This document shows positions 29,915 to 38,638 of a DNA stretch of 44,398 nucleotides, one piece after another. How positions within the stretch are numbered: position 1 is the first letter of the stretch; each line of letters begins with the position of its first letter. The DNA is from a virus. The notes beneath the pieces are model-generated. The model did no database searches. It was not told the DNA's origin and saw only the letters and a program-made list of their open reading frames with translations. The stretch lies in the IMG/VR virus record IMGVR_UViG_3300001844_000102, positions 1 to 44,398 of that record; one strand, 5' to 3'. Both the position numbers and the translations under genes were made by a program.

Positions 29915-32446
29915 ATGGCTGAAAACGAGCAAAAGTATGGCGAGATGTACGAAGTTTCGGATGATTCAACGGTCCGTGACACTGACGACGGTGGTGCTGT
30001 CATCACGCTCGACGACTCGCCAACTCCAAGCGAATCAGAGTTCTATGCAAACCTAGCTGAGACGATGCCGAGTTGGGAGCTAGCAAACCTTGGATCAACG
30101 CTGTGCGACACCTTGGAAAAAGACAAGGAGGCTCGCAAGAAGCGCGATGAACAATACGAAGAAGGCCTGCGTCGTACAGGCCTTGGTGATGATGCCCCAG
30201 GCGGTGCATCGTTCACTGGAGCCAGCAAGGTCGTGCACCCGATGTTGACTCAAGGATGCGTGGACTTCTCAGCACGCGTCATGAAAGAGCTCTTCCCTGC
30301 TGATGGTCCTGCCAAAGACAAGATCATTGGCGAGCCCACACTCGAGAAACAAGAAAAAGCGCAGCGCATCGTCAAGTTCTTGAACTGGCAGATGACTGAG
30401 CAGATGCCCGAGTTCAGATCCGAGCTCGAGCAGCTCTCAACCCAACTGCCTTTGGGTGGTGGCCAGTATCTCAAGATGACTTGGGATCTGAACAAGAAGC
30501 GTCCAATGCCGATGTTCGTCGCGATTGATGACATCTATCTCCCATTTGCCGCGACCAACTTCTACTCAGCGGAACGCAAGACTCATGTGCAGTACATCAC
30601 GCGCATTGAGTATCAGAAGCGTGTTGAAGCCGGCATGTACATGGATGTTGACTTGATGGCTGATCCCTTGCCGCCTGAAGAGTCCAAGGCCGAGACTGCC
30701 AACAACAAGATCGAAGGCCGTCAACAAGATAGCTATAACATCGATGGTCTGCGCACAATTTTCGAATGCTACATCATCCATGACTTTGGCGACGATCATG
30801 GATTGGCCCCTTATGTGATCAGCGTGGACAAGGCAACGCAACGCGTGTTGGCCATCTATCGCAACTGGGCTGAAGATGACGAGACCAAGGAAGAACTGCA
30901 GTGGCTCGTTGAGTTCCCGTTCGTGCCTTGGCGTGGTGCTTACCCGATCGGCCTGATTCACATGATTGGCAGCTTGTCAGCTGCTGCCACTGGTGCCTTG
31001 CGTGCGTTGCTTGACGCTGCGCACATCAACAACTTCCCTGGCTTGCTGAAGCTGAAGTCAGGAGCTGGCGGTCAGACAGACCGTGTGGATCCGACTGAGG
31101 TCAAGGAGATCGAGGGTTCATTCGGCCAAGACGACATCCGCAAGGTGTTGATGCCGATGCCTTATAACCCGCCCAGCGCAGTGCTGTTCCAGTTGCTTGG
31201 CTTCCTTGTCGATGCCAGCCAAAACGTCGTTCGCACCACGTTTGAAGAACTAGCTGACAGCAACGCCAACACACCAGTCGGCACGACCTTGGCTCGTCTT
31301 GAGCAGGGCATGGTTGTATTCTCAGCAATCCATGCGCGTCTACATGACTCCATGGGCCGTGTGCTGAAGCTACTGTTCCGCCTGGACAAGACCTATTTGA
31401 CCGAGGAAGAAGTCTACGACGAGACTGGCGAGTTGTTGGTCAAGCGCAGCGACTTTGAAGGCCCGATGAATGTCGTGCCTGTCAGCGACCCAAATATCTT
31501 CAGCGAAACCCAGCGGTTTGCCCAAGTACAAGCCGTGATGCAGCGTGCCAAGGAGATGCCGCAGCTGTACGACCTTCGCAAGGTCGAGATCATGTTTCTT
31601 GAGCGCCTGAAAGTGCCTCAAGGCAAGGATCTTTTGCTGCCGGCTCCTAAGCCGCTTGAGCTGAATGCTGTGAACGAGAACATTGCAGTCACGATGCGCC
31701 GCCCGATCGTCGCGTTCCCTGAGCAAGATCACCTGGCTCACTTGCAAGTCCACTTGGACTTCATGACGAACCCGATGTTCGGCGCCAATAAGGCCATTGG
31801 CCCAGCATTCATCCCCATGATGCTTGACCACATCAAAGAACACATGGTGCTGTGGTACGCGACTCAGATCTATGAAGAAGCCTCGGCTGCTGCCCAAGTT
31901 GACATTGGCGAGATCCAAAAAGACGCGACCACCGAAGAGAAGCAATCGCTTGATAAGCTGCTGGCATCAACCAGCCAGATCGTCACCAAGCAAAGCCAGG
32001 AAGCATTCCAGCAGATTCCTCAGATCATCGAGCAGACGATCCAGATGCTGCAACAGATGCAACCGCCTCCACCCATGGATCCGTCAGTCCAGATCGCCCA
32101 GCAACAGCTGCAAAACCAACAGGCCAAGGATCAGGCAACGGCGCAGACTCAGCAGGCCAAACTGGCTCAGGACGCACAGCTCAAGCAAGCCGACATCCAG
32201 GCACGTGGCCAAGAGAAGCAGATGGAGATTCAGGCTCGCATCCAAGAACTGCAGGCCGAGTTGCAACGCGAAGTCATTCGCCAACAAGCCGAGGACCAAC
32301 GTTCTCAGGCGCAGATCCAGTCGCGCCTCGAGATGAACGAGTCCGACAACCAAACTGCCAAGCAACTTGCTGCCCTTGAGGTGGCAAGCGGCAACCGAAT
32401 CGGTGTCAGCAATGGCACCGGTATCAACCCCAACCCCCGTCCTTAA
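29915..32446 (+). CDS. Portal protein with Gln-rich coiled-coil tail
   Basis: 843 residues, ATG 29915 following CCGGAGC. The N-terminal part (LAETMPSWELANLGSTLCDTL, GASFTGASKVVHPMLTQGCVDFSARVMKELFP) and a core with EFPFVPWRGAYPIGLIHMIG match the long portal proteins of environmental podoviruses (family knowledge). The C-terminal 150 residues are Gln/Ala-rich coiled coil (QQQLQNQQAKDQATAQTQQA), a likely barrel extension. The dodecameric portal would sit at the capsid vertex as DNA gateway. It is longer than T7 gp8 (about 530) or P22 gp1 (725). Located directly after the terminase as expected. Confidence 0.88.
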   Translation: MAENEQKYGEMYEVSDDSTVRDTDDGGAVITLDDSPTPSESEFYANLAETMPSWELANLGSTLCDTLEKDKEARKKRDEQYEEGLRRTGLGDDAPGGASFTGASKVVHPMLTQGCVDFSARVMKELFPADGPAKDKIIGEPTLEKQEKAQRIVKFLNWQMTEQMPEFRSELEQLSTQLPLGGGQYLKMTWDLNKKRPMPMFVAIDDIYLPFAATNFYSAERKTHVQYITRIEYQKRVEAGMYMDVDLMADPLPPEESKAETANNKIEGRQQDSYNIDGLRTIFECYIIHDFGDDHGLAPYVISVDKATQRVLAIYRNWAEDDETKEELQWLVEFPFVPWRGAYPIGLIHMIGSLSAAATGALRALLDAAHINNFPGLLKLKSGAGGQTDRVDPTEVKEIEGSFGQDDIRKVLMPMPYNPPSAVLFQLLGFLVDASQNVVRTTFEELADSNANTPVGTTLARLEQGMVVFSAIHARLHDSMGRVLKLLFRLDKTYLTEEEVYDETGELLVKRSDFEGPMNVVPVSDPNIFSETQRFAQVQAVMQRAKEMPQLYDLRKVEIMFLERLKVPQGKDLLLPAPKPLELNAVNENIAVTMRRPIVAFPEQDHLAHLQVHLDFMTNPMFGANKAIGPAFIPMMLDHIKEHMVLWYATQIYEEASAAAQVDIGEIQKDATTEEKQSLDKLLASTSQIVTKQSQEAFQQIPQIIEQTIQMLQQMQPPPPMDPSVQIAQQQLQNQQAKDQATAQTQQAKLAQDAQLKQADIQARGQEKQMEIQARIQELQAELQREVIRQQAEDQRSQAQIQSRLEMNESDNQTAKQLAALEVASGNRIGVSNGTGINPNPRP

Positions 32447-32455
32447 GGAGGAATC

Positions 32456-32620
32456 ATGGAAGCAATCAGTTTGCACAAACAACTGGCCATGGGCAAGGCT
32501 TACCCCAAGTCCGTTGAAGGCGGCGGTAAAGATCCCGCACCGACCCCTGGTCTGCCCAAAGCCGACTACAAGACCATGCCTAAGATGCAGGTCCAGAAGA
32601 CCAACGGCGACAAGAAGTAA
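32456..32620 (+). CDS. Small hypothetical protein (54 aa)
   Basis: ATG 32456 behind an excellent AAGGAGGAA ribosome-binding site. The product (MEAISLHKQLAMGKAYPKSV...MPKMQVQKTNGDKK) is Lys/Gly/Pro-rich and probably unstructured. The stop overlaps the next start (TAATG). No family recognised; its place between portal and GroES-like gene suggests a minor head or assembly protein. Confidence 0.65.
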   Translation: MEAISLHKQLAMGKAYPKSVEGGGKDPAPTPGLPKADYKTMPKMQVQKTNGDKK

Positions 32621-32820
32621 TGCTTGCCAAAATTGTCGCGGTGATCAACGCCGAGAAGAATCGACTGGCTCATGATGCCTTCAAGATTCGTCCTGGCGAA
32701 GGCAAAGACATCAGCTTTGAATATGGTCATCGTCATGGCGTCTACGCAGGCCTTGAACAAGCCATCCAGCTGATTGAACGCATCTACCGCGACATTGACA
32801 ATGACACCCGAGATCTTTAA
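32620..32820 (+). CDS. Small hypothetical protein (66 aa)
   Basis: TAATG overlap with the previous gene. Sequence MLAKIVAVINAEKNRLAHDA, EYGHRHGVYAGLEQAIQLIER is a two-helix-like soluble protein without recognised family. Coupled expression with neighbours; role in head assembly is only inferred from position. Confidence 0.65.
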   Translation: MLAKIVAVINAEKNRLAHDAFKIRPGEGKDISFEYGHRHGVYAGLEQAIQLIERIYRDIDNDTRDL

Positions 32821-32841
32821 CCCCAGCATACGGAGAAGCGA

Positions 32842-33261
32842 ATGCTATTAGAAAAACCCATGTCTTTCACCTATGACTCCCTTGAGGAGGCATTTCCCCC
32901 AGTCGATTGTGGCCATTTGCCGCTCGGCTCGCGCGTGATCGTTCAGATCCGTAAGGCCAAAAGCCAGACTGCTGGCGGCATCTACATCCCGGAAGAGGCT
33001 CGAAAGACCGAGGCCAGCAATACCCAGGTCGCCAAAGTGGTGGCCGTTGGCGCATTGGCCTACAAGAATCGGAACACCATGGAGCCTTGGCCCGAAGGCG
33101 CGTGGTGTGAAGTTGGCACCTATGCCCGTGTGCCTAAGTACGGAGGTGACCGCTGGGCCGTGAAGTCCGGCGACGAGGAGATAGAATTCGTGATGTTCAA
33201 CGACCTGGACATGCTTGCCAAGGTCACCGGAAATCCGACTGCGATTCGGGCTTTTATCTAA
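32842..33261 (+). CDS. GroES-like co-chaperonin
   Basis: 139 residues, ATG 32842 (GGAGAAG upstream); an alternative in-frame ATG at 32860. LGSRVIVQIRKAKSQTAGGIYIPEEARK contains the Cpn10 beta-strand and mobile loop with GG-hydrophobic tripeptide (GGIYI), followed by VAKVVAVG. The C-terminal strand VMFNDLDMLAKV matches the family. Bacterial GroES is about 95 residues, so this has extra N-terminal and internal segments. By analogy with T4 gp31, it may replace host GroES to fold the capsid protein. Located between portal and scaffold, consistent with that. Confidence 0.88.
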   Translation: MLLEKPMSFTYDSLEEAFPPVDCGHLPLGSRVIVQIRKAKSQTAGGIYIPEEARKTEASNTQVAKVVAVGALAYKNRNTMEPWPEGAWCEVGTYARVPKYGGDRWAVKSGDEEIEFVMFNDLDMLAKVTGNPTAIRAFI

Positions 33262-33280
33262 CTGCTGAAAGGAGCGGGCA

Positions 33281-34255
33281 ATGGCAGGAGAAAACCTACT
33301 CATCGAAGATGATGAAGATCAGAAAGGCGGCAAGCCTCAGGAAGTCGAGTTTGTCCCGGTCGAATCCAAACAGGACCATGACGAAGATGACCACGAGGAC
33401 GCGCGGCTTTCAGAAGACAATGAGGATCGTGAAGAACTGCGTCGCAAACGTCGTGAGGAAAAGGCAGAGCGCGCAGCGCGTAGAAAACAGGCAATTGAGC
33501 GAGACAAGACCGAGCTTAACTTTTTGAGGCAGCGGAACGAGGATCTCGAGAAGCGCATATTCAACATTGAGAAAACGACAGTGGCCAATACGATCTCGGG
33601 CATCGACGCTCGTATTGCTGACACTGTGGCCGAAGTCAAGGCGGCCGAAAGAATCATGGCCCAGGCCATCGAGGCAGGCAACGGGGAAGACGCGGCGAAA
33701 GCCATGCGTATCCGCGATGCGGCCATGCAGCGCGTGCAGCAGCTCCAGGTCCATAAGCACCATCAAAATCAGGCGGCCCAACAACTGCATCAGCAAGCCC
33801 AAGTGCCGGCTCCTGCACCAGGTCCAGACCCTGAAATCGCGAGCTTTGCCCAAGACTGGGTGTCCAGGAATACCTGGTACGACCCCGACGGCAAAGACGA
33901 GGCATCGAAGATTGTGCTGGCAATAGATCAAACTCTTGTAGAATCTGGCTATAATCCAAAGACAGAGGCATATTGGCGCGAGCTAGACAAGCGAGTGGCC
34001 AAGCGATTGCCAGACATCAAAGGAGGCGGTAACTATGACGACAGTCAAGACGACGATCGCCGCGGACAGCGTAGAGGTCCGCTCATTGGTTCCAGCAGGG
34101 ACAATGCTCCGTCGTCTTCCCGCCGCGAAGTCTACATCTCCCCAGAACGAAAGCAAGCCATGATCGATGCTGGTGTCTGGGAAGATGCCGTTCTACGTCA
34201 GCGTTACTTGAAGCAGTACGCGAAGTGGGACCGTGAAAACAATGCATCTCGCTGA
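33281..34255 (+). CDS. Putative scaffolding protein
   Basis: 324 residues, ATG 33281 behind AAAGGAG. Very acidic N-terminus (DDEDQKGG, DHDEDDHEDARLSEDNEDREE) followed by a basic coiled coil (LRRKRREEKAERAARRKQAI), an Ala-rich helix and a Gln/Pro linker; the C-terminus is basic. Highly charged helical proteins of this size between portal and major capsid protein are typical scaffolds, which guide procapsid assembly and are then removed. The region SFAQDWVSRNTWYDPDGKDEAS is shared by many podovirus scaffold-position proteins (family impression). No protease motif. Confidence 0.75.
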   Translation: MAGENLLIEDDEDQKGGKPQEVEFVPVESKQDHDEDDHEDARLSEDNEDREELRRKRREEKAERAARRKQAIERDKTELNFLRQRNEDLEKRIFNIEKTTVANTISGIDARIADTVAEVKAAERIMAQAIEAGNGEDAAKAMRIRDAAMQRVQQLQVHKHHQNQAAQQLHQQAQVPAPAPGPDPEIASFAQDWVSRNTWYDPDGKDEASKIVLAIDQTLVESGYNPKTEAYWRELDKRVAKRLPDIKGGGNYDDSQDDDRRGQRRGPLIGSSRDNAPSSSRREVYISPERKQAMIDAGVWEDAVLRQRYLKQYAKWDRENNASR

Positions 34256-34267
34256 AAGGAGTGAGTC

Positions 34268-34801
34268 ATGAACGATGAACGTTTGAAAAAATCCCCTGAT
34301 CTCGTCCGCCAATCACGTGGAGCCACCGAACGCAAGGTGACTGAAGACCGTGCTATTAGCGACGATGATCGCGTTGAGATGTTTAGATCTCAATTCTTCC
34401 AAGACGCATTGCCCGATCTGCCAAAGATCCCGGGTTATCACACATGCTGGTTGACCACCACTAACCCCCGAGACTCCATTCAGCAACGGATTCGGTTGGG
34501 TTATGAACCTATTACGCCCGAAGACGTGCCTGGCTGGGAATACGTTACCGTCAAGACAGGCGAGTGGCAAGGGTTTATTGGTGTCAATGAGATGCTCGCT
34601 TTCAAGCTGCCCATGGTTCTTTATTTACGATTCATGCAAGAAGCTCACCATGACGCTCCTGCACGTGAAGATGAAAAGCTTACAGCAGTCCTGGACAGCA
34701 TCAAAGAGAGTGCAGCAGCCGCAGGCGGCCGTGTGGTTGAAGGCGATGGTATCGCAGCATTGCGTGAAAATCCTGGTCGAGCTTCTTTCGAGGAAATTTG
34801 A
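34268..34801 (+). CDS. Conserved head-region protein
   Basis: 177 residues, ATG 34268 with AAAGGAG upstream. Contains FQDALPDLPKIPGYHTCWLT, RIRLGYEPITPEDVPGWEY and GFIGVNEMLAFKLPMVLYL. Such proteins often lie between scaffold and major capsid protein in environmental podoviruses; no biochemical function is known to me. Possibly a minor capsid or assembly component. Confidence 0.75.
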   Translation: MNDERLKKSPDLVRQSRGATERKVTEDRAISDDDRVEMFRSQFFQDALPDLPKIPGYHTCWLTTTNPRDSIQQRIRLGYEPITPEDVPGWEYVTVKTGEWQGFIGVNEMLAFKLPMVLYLRFMQEAHHDAPAREDEKLTAVLDSIKESAAAAGGRVVEGDGIAALRENPGRASFEEI

Positions 34802-34831
34802 CCGGTCCACAACTTTCTCTGAGGAATAAAC

Positions 34832-35398
34832 ATGTCAACTTCTAGCGCACCGTTTGGTCTGCAGCCGGTCTACCACGCAAGTGGTTTTGTCCGTCCCGCA
34901 GCCTTTACGCTGGCGAACAACGCCGCTGTGACACTGTTGCAATACCAACCTGTGGCGATTAATACGTCCACTGGTGTTGTGACTCCTGCCACGGTCGGCG
35001 GCGCCCTCGTCGGCACTTTCATGGGTGTTGAATACACCGACAGCGATGGTCGCCGTCGTGTTTCCAACAAGTTCATTGCGAACACTCCCGCAACGGACGT
35101 CACCGCGTACATCACGCGCGACCCTGCGATCGTTTACCAGATCCAAGCCAATGGCTCTGTGAACATCAGCAACATCGGCAACCAATTCGACTTCGGTTCG
35201 ATCACGGCAGGTAACACTACCGTCGGTTTGAGCCAAGCTGTGTTGGACACCGCCTCTGTTGTGGCTTCAGGCGGCACCGCCCAAATGCGTGTTATCGGTA
35301 TCACTCCTGGTCCCGACAACAACTGGGGCGATGCTTATACGATTGTCCAAGTTCAGATCTCTGAGCATCAGGACGTCGCAACCATCAACGCTTATTAA
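34832..35398 (+). CDS. Capsid decoration or head-stabilising protein (putative)
   Basis: 188 residues, ATG 34832 with GAGGAA upstream. All-beta, Ala/Thr/Val-rich composition; begins APFGLQPVYHASGFVRPAA and ends EHQDVATINAY. It is placed directly before the major capsid protein. The APFGL(R/Q)PVYH start is common among phage structural proteins of this position. Decoration role is inferred. Confidence 0.7.
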   Translation: MSTSSAPFGLQPVYHASGFVRPAAFTLANNAAVTLLQYQPVAINTSTGVVTPATVGGALVGTFMGVEYTDSDGRRRVSNKFIANTPATDVTAYITRDPAIVYQIQANGSVNISNIGNQFDFGSITAGNTTVGLSQAVLDTASVVASGGTAQMRVIGITPGPDNNWGDAYTIVQVQISEHQDVATINAY

Positions 35399-35410
35399 GG
35401 AGGCTAAAAA

Positions 35411-36325
35411 ATGGCTGTCCCAATGCGCAGTACGGACTTTCGCAGCATCGTAGAGCCCATCCTGAACGAAGAGTTTGATGGCTTGTATGATCAGCGTGCA
35501 GACGAGTGGAAACAGGTGTTCAAAGAGCGCCAAGGTATCCCTCGCAACTACCATGAGGAACCCGTCCTCTATGGTTTCGGCGCTGCCCCTGAGTTGCCTG
35601 ACGGCATGCCAGTCACCTACCAATCGGGTGGTGTGCTGTTCAATGCTCGGTACGTCTATAAGGTCTACGGTCTGGCTTTTGCCTTGACCAAGGTCCTCGT
35701 GGAAGACGGCGACCACATCTCGATCGGCCAGACTTACGCCAAGCACTTGGCTCAGTCTTTGATCGAAACCAAAGAAACCTTGTGTGCCAACATCCTGAAC
35801 CGCGCCTTCAACGGCTCGTATGCAGGTGGTGACGGCGTTCAGTTGGTTGCTAGCAACCACCCGATCGCTGCAGGTACTGCAAGCAACCTGTTGACCACTG
35901 CGGGCAACCTTTCGCAAACCACGCTTGAGCAGATGCTCATTCAGATCCGCAACGCCATTGACAACAATGGCAAGCGTATCCGCTTGACTCCTGAAAAGCT
36001 TGTGTTGAGCCCTTCCAACGTCTTCCAAGGTGAAGTGCTGTTGAAGTCCGTCCTGCGTGCAGGCACTGGCAACAACGACATCAACCCGATCAAGTCGATG
36101 GGTATGCTCGGCGGCGGCCAAGCTAACTTGTCTCGTCTGACTTCTACCACTGCTTGGTGGGTTCAGACTGATGCCAAGGTTGGTCTGCAGTTGATGATGC
36201 GTCGCAAGCTCGAGAAGAGCATGGAAGGTGATTTTGAAACCGACTCCATGCGCTACAAAGCCACCGAGCGCTACATCCCTGGTTGGACTGACTGGCGTAC
36301 TGTTTACGGTACTCCTGGTCTGTAA
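35411..36325 (+). CDS. Major capsid protein
   Basis: 304 residues, ATG 35411 after AAGGAGG. MAVPMRSTDFRSIVEPILNEEFDGLYDQ and the downstream LCANILNRAFNGSY, VASNHPIAAGTASN, WWVQTDAKVGLQLMMRR regions are typical of the capsid protein of this environmental phage group (related in style to Mu gpT-like heads). Length and strong ribosome-binding site fit an abundant HK97-fold capsid protein without a large delta domain. The transcript ends at a dedicated terminator immediately downstream, which would set high stoichiometry. Confidence 0.82.
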   Translation: MAVPMRSTDFRSIVEPILNEEFDGLYDQRADEWKQVFKERQGIPRNYHEEPVLYGFGAAPELPDGMPVTYQSGGVLFNARYVYKVYGLAFALTKVLVEDGDHISIGQTYAKHLAQSLIETKETLCANILNRAFNGSYAGGDGVQLVASNHPIAAGTASNLLTTAGNLSQTTLEQMLIQIRNAIDNNGKRIRLTPEKLVLSPSNVFQGEVLLKSVLRAGTGNNDINPIKSMGMLGGGQANLSRLTSTTAWWVQTDAKVGLQLMMRRKLEKSMEGDFETDSMRYKATERYIPGWTDWRTVYGTPGL

Positions 36326-36329
36326 AAAA

Positions 36330-36366
36330 GGAAGGGGGCCTCGGTCCCCTTCCTCTCACTTTTTTA
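36330..36366 (+). terminator. Intrinsic terminator after capsid gene
   Basis: GGAAGGGG...CCCCTTCC stem (36330-36353) followed by TCTCACTTTTTTAA. It directly follows the capsid stop and should reduce readthrough into the following structural genes. Confidence 0.85.
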
Positions 36367-36396
36367 ACTTGTCAAGCTTTTCAAGGAGAAGACAAA

Positions 36397-37134
36397 ATGC
36401 CTCAATTTTCTGATGACCTGTTCCTGGGTTCTGCCGTCACTGACATGGGCATGAACCTTGATGACCCCTCGCCAATGTCTCAAGGCGTGGGCCCTCTTGG
36501 CCGTATCTATGTGTGGGACACCGTGCCCCTCACCAAAGGTGCTGCCAACATCGCTGCTGCCTCCGTGTGGACAAGCACCGTGACCCTTACAGCCGGTACA
36601 GGCGTCACCTCAACCACCAATGCAGCAGGTACTACCGTCCTCCAATTGGACGTGCCTCGTGTGGTGACCGTGACTACTGGTGCAGGTACCCCTACAAACC
36701 GCAACGTGACCGTGTCAGGCTTTGACATTTACGGTCAAGCCATGAGCGAAGTGATCGCCACCGGCACCGCCGCATCAACTACGACTGCCGGCAAGAAGGC
36801 CTTCTACCAGGTCTCCAGTGCAACGATCAGTGGTTCGCCCGTCGTGACTGTGTCGATTGGTACGGGCGACGTGTTTGGCTGCCCCGTTCGTTTCATCAAT
36901 CGTGGCTACTTGGGCCGAGTGGGTTGGAACAACGTGTTGGCTGAAGATGCAGCCACCGTAACCGTCGCCGATACTGCAACTGCCACCACTACGACAGGTG
37001 ACGTACGTGGCACCGTGGCTCCTAGCTCGGCAGCTGATGGCGCAAAGCGCTTGGTCGTTGGCGTGCTGTTGCCTGCCCTGGCAGTTGGCCCGAATGCCAC
37101 ACGTGCCGGCGCACTTGGCGTGACCCAGGCCTAA
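36397..37134 (+). CDS. Beta-rich virion structural protein
   Basis: 245 residues, ATG 36397 with AAGGAGAAG upstream. Thr/Val/Ala-rich, with VTLTAGTGVTSTTNAAG, VVTVTTGAGTP, VTVSGFDIYGQ and C-terminal GALGVTQA; repeated beta-strand patterns. The GFDxYGQ motif appears in phage head or decoration proteins. Likely a head fibre, decoration or minor head protein; exact role unknown. Confidence 0.7.
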   Translation: MPQFSDDLFLGSAVTDMGMNLDDPSPMSQGVGPLGRIYVWDTVPLTKGAANIAAASVWTSTVTLTAGTGVTSTTNAAGTTVLQLDVPRVVTVTTGAGTPTNRNVTVSGFDIYGQAMSEVIATGTAASTTTAGKKAFYQVSSATISGSPVVTVSIGTGDVFGCPVRFINRGYLGRVGWNNVLAEDAATVTVADTATATTTTGDVRGTVAPSSAADGAKRLVVGVLLPALAVGPNATRAGALGVTQA

Positions 37135-37147
37135 CTAGGAGAACACC

Positions 37148-37570
37148 ATGGCAGATGCAGTAGCAACTCAAACCATCTTTGATGGTGATCGCATGGCGAT
37201 TCAGAAGTTCACGAACATCTCCGATGGTACTGGTGAAAATAAGGCCCTCAAGGTCGATGTGTCGGCCTTGCTTCCAAACAACTATGGGATTGCGTGCAAT
37301 GCGGTGACCATCACTAAAATTCACGCAAGCACCCATGGCATGGAAGTTTTGATGTACTGGGATGCGACGACAGATGTGCTCATTCAAACCATCCCGCAGA
37401 ATAGTCAATACACCTTTGACTTTGAGAAGTTTGGTGGCTTGACTAACAATGCGGGAACCGGTAAGACGGGCGACATCTTGTTCAGCACAGCAGACGCATC
37501 CGCCGGAGACGCATACACCATTACTCTCGAGATGGTCAAGCACTATCCCAACCCTTATGACAGCATCTGA
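37148..37570 (+). CDS. Small virion structural protein (140 aa)
   Basis: ATG 37148 with TAGGAGAA upstream. Beta-rich with IFDGDRMAIQKFTNISDGTGENKAL near the N-terminus and an alternating beta pattern after it. No enzymatic motif. Common in this syntenic position in environmental podoviruses; head or neck protein inferred. Confidence 0.7.
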   Translation: MADAVATQTIFDGDRMAIQKFTNISDGTGENKALKVDVSALLPNNYGIACNAVTITKIHASTHGMEVLMYWDATTDVLIQTIPQNSQYTFDFEKFGGLTNNAGTGKTGDILFSTADASAGDAYTITLEMVKHYPNPYDSI

Positions 37571-37572
37571 TC

Positions 37573-38133
37573 ATGGCAAACGTCAAGATCACTGACCTGG
37601 CATCAGGCACATCGCTGGTTGGCACCGAGCTGTTTGAGTCTGTTCAATCGGCCTCGTCAGTGAAGCTCACTTCTGATCAGATCAAGACGTTCACCAACAA
37701 GAACTCCGTCCTTGCCACCTCGACCTCGGCCACCAACACGCCAGCCACTGCTGCAACATTGAGCCATGAGACCTCGGGTGTCCCATCTGCTGGGATTGGT
37801 GTTCGCCTTGATTTTCAGTGTGAGACGTCAGTCAGCAACACAAACATTGGGGCTCGAATCTCCGCAGTCTCCACCAACGTTGGCTCAGGCACGGAGGCTT
37901 TTGACCTTCAAGTCCTGCTTCAAGCTGGTGGAGCCTTGCCCACTATGGTGGCCAAGTTTCTTAGCACAGGTGACTTCATCATTGTCGGTGACACGATCAA
38001 TGTTGGCGCCTCCAAGACTCCTGCTTCGGCTGGAGCCCCTGGAACCGCTGGCGACATCTGCTGGGACTCGAGCTATATATACGTCTGCGTGGCGACCGAT
38101 ACCTGGAAACGGGTGGCGATTGCAACATGGTAA
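37573..38133 (+). CDS. Structural protein, tail/neck-like
   Basis: 186 residues, ATG 37573, two bases after the previous stop, without an obvious ribosome-binding site, so coupled translation is likely. It begins NVKITDLASGTSLVGTELFESVQ (the I(S/T)DL...GT-LFE-VQ element of tail-fibre N-termini) and ends YIYVCVATDTWKRVAIATW, a C-terminal pattern common in virion fibre proteins. A short fibre or neck protein is inferred. Confidence 0.65.
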   Translation: MANVKITDLASGTSLVGTELFESVQSASSVKLTSDQIKTFTNKNSVLATSTSATNTPATAATLSHETSGVPSAGIGVRLDFQCETSVSNTNIGARISAVSTNVGSGTEAFDLQVLLQAGGALPTMVAKFLSTGDFIIVGDTINVGASKTPASAGAPGTAGDICWDSSYIYVCVATDTWKRVAIATW

Positions 38134-38438
38134 ACGATCACAAGTTTGGTAAGAATGGCGGCACGCTCTTTGTAGCGAAGGGCGGAGCTGTCTGGGCCCG
38201 CAAGGAAGGACAAAATCCCAAAGGCGGCTTGAATCAAAAGGGTCGTGATGCCTACAACCGTCAAACCGGTGGCAATCTCAAACCCCCAGTATCTGCCAAA
38301 CAGGCAGCAAAAAGCCCCAAGGCTGCAGGCCGACGCAAAAGTTTCTGCGCGCGTATGTCAGGCATGCCGGGTCCGATGAAAGATGGCAAGGGCCAACCGA
38401 CCAGAAAAGCCCTTGCCTTGAAAAAATGGAGTTGTTGA
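38127..38438 (+). CDS. DUF6321-like conserved phage protein
   Basis: 103 residues, overlapping the previous gene by 7 bases. GGLNQKGRDAYNRQTGGNLKPP and RRKSFCARMSGMPGPMKD, PTRKALALKKW are strongly conserved phrases in environmental phages (DUF6321-type). Very basic; it also has a YxxGG-like motif (FVAKGGAVW). Function unknown; likely DNA- or head-associated. Confidence 0.75.
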   Translation: MVNDHKFGKNGGTLFVAKGGAVWARKEGQNPKGGLNQKGRDAYNRQTGGNLKPPVSAKQAAKSPKAAGRRKSFCARMSGMPGPMKDGKGQPTRKALALKKWSC

Positions 38439-38439
38439 C

Positions 38440-38637
38440 ATGATCGGACAAAAAATGGCCTTCAAGCGTGGGGGCGCAGTAAAAGCACCTTGGGATAAGC
38501 CAAGGCCAAAGGACCTGCCAAAGCCTAAAAAACTGTCGTCTGCTGCAAAAGCAAGCGCAAAGGCAGCGGCTAAAGCCGCCGGACGCCCCTATCCCAATCT
38601 CGTTGACAATATGCGGCCAGCCGCAAAAAGGAAATGA
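38440..38637 (+). CDS. Small basic Ala/Lys-rich protein (65 aa)
   Basis: ATG 38440 lies two bases after the previous stop. Sequence MAFKRGGAVKAPWDKPRPKD then KASAKAAAKAAGRPY is Lys/Ala/Pro-rich and likely disordered. The FKRGGAVKAPW motif is found in many phage proteins of this region. Function unknown; DNA-binding or virion-packaged peptide is possible. Confidence 0.65.
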   Translation: MIGQKMAFKRGGAVKAPWDKPRPKDLPKPKKLSSAAKASAKAAAKAAGRPYPNLVDNMRPAAKRK

Positions 38638-38638
38638 T

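Noticed and set aside
35267-36121. Leftward frame of 284 codons opposite the capsid gene
   Set aside because: Shadow of the well-supported major capsid protein.
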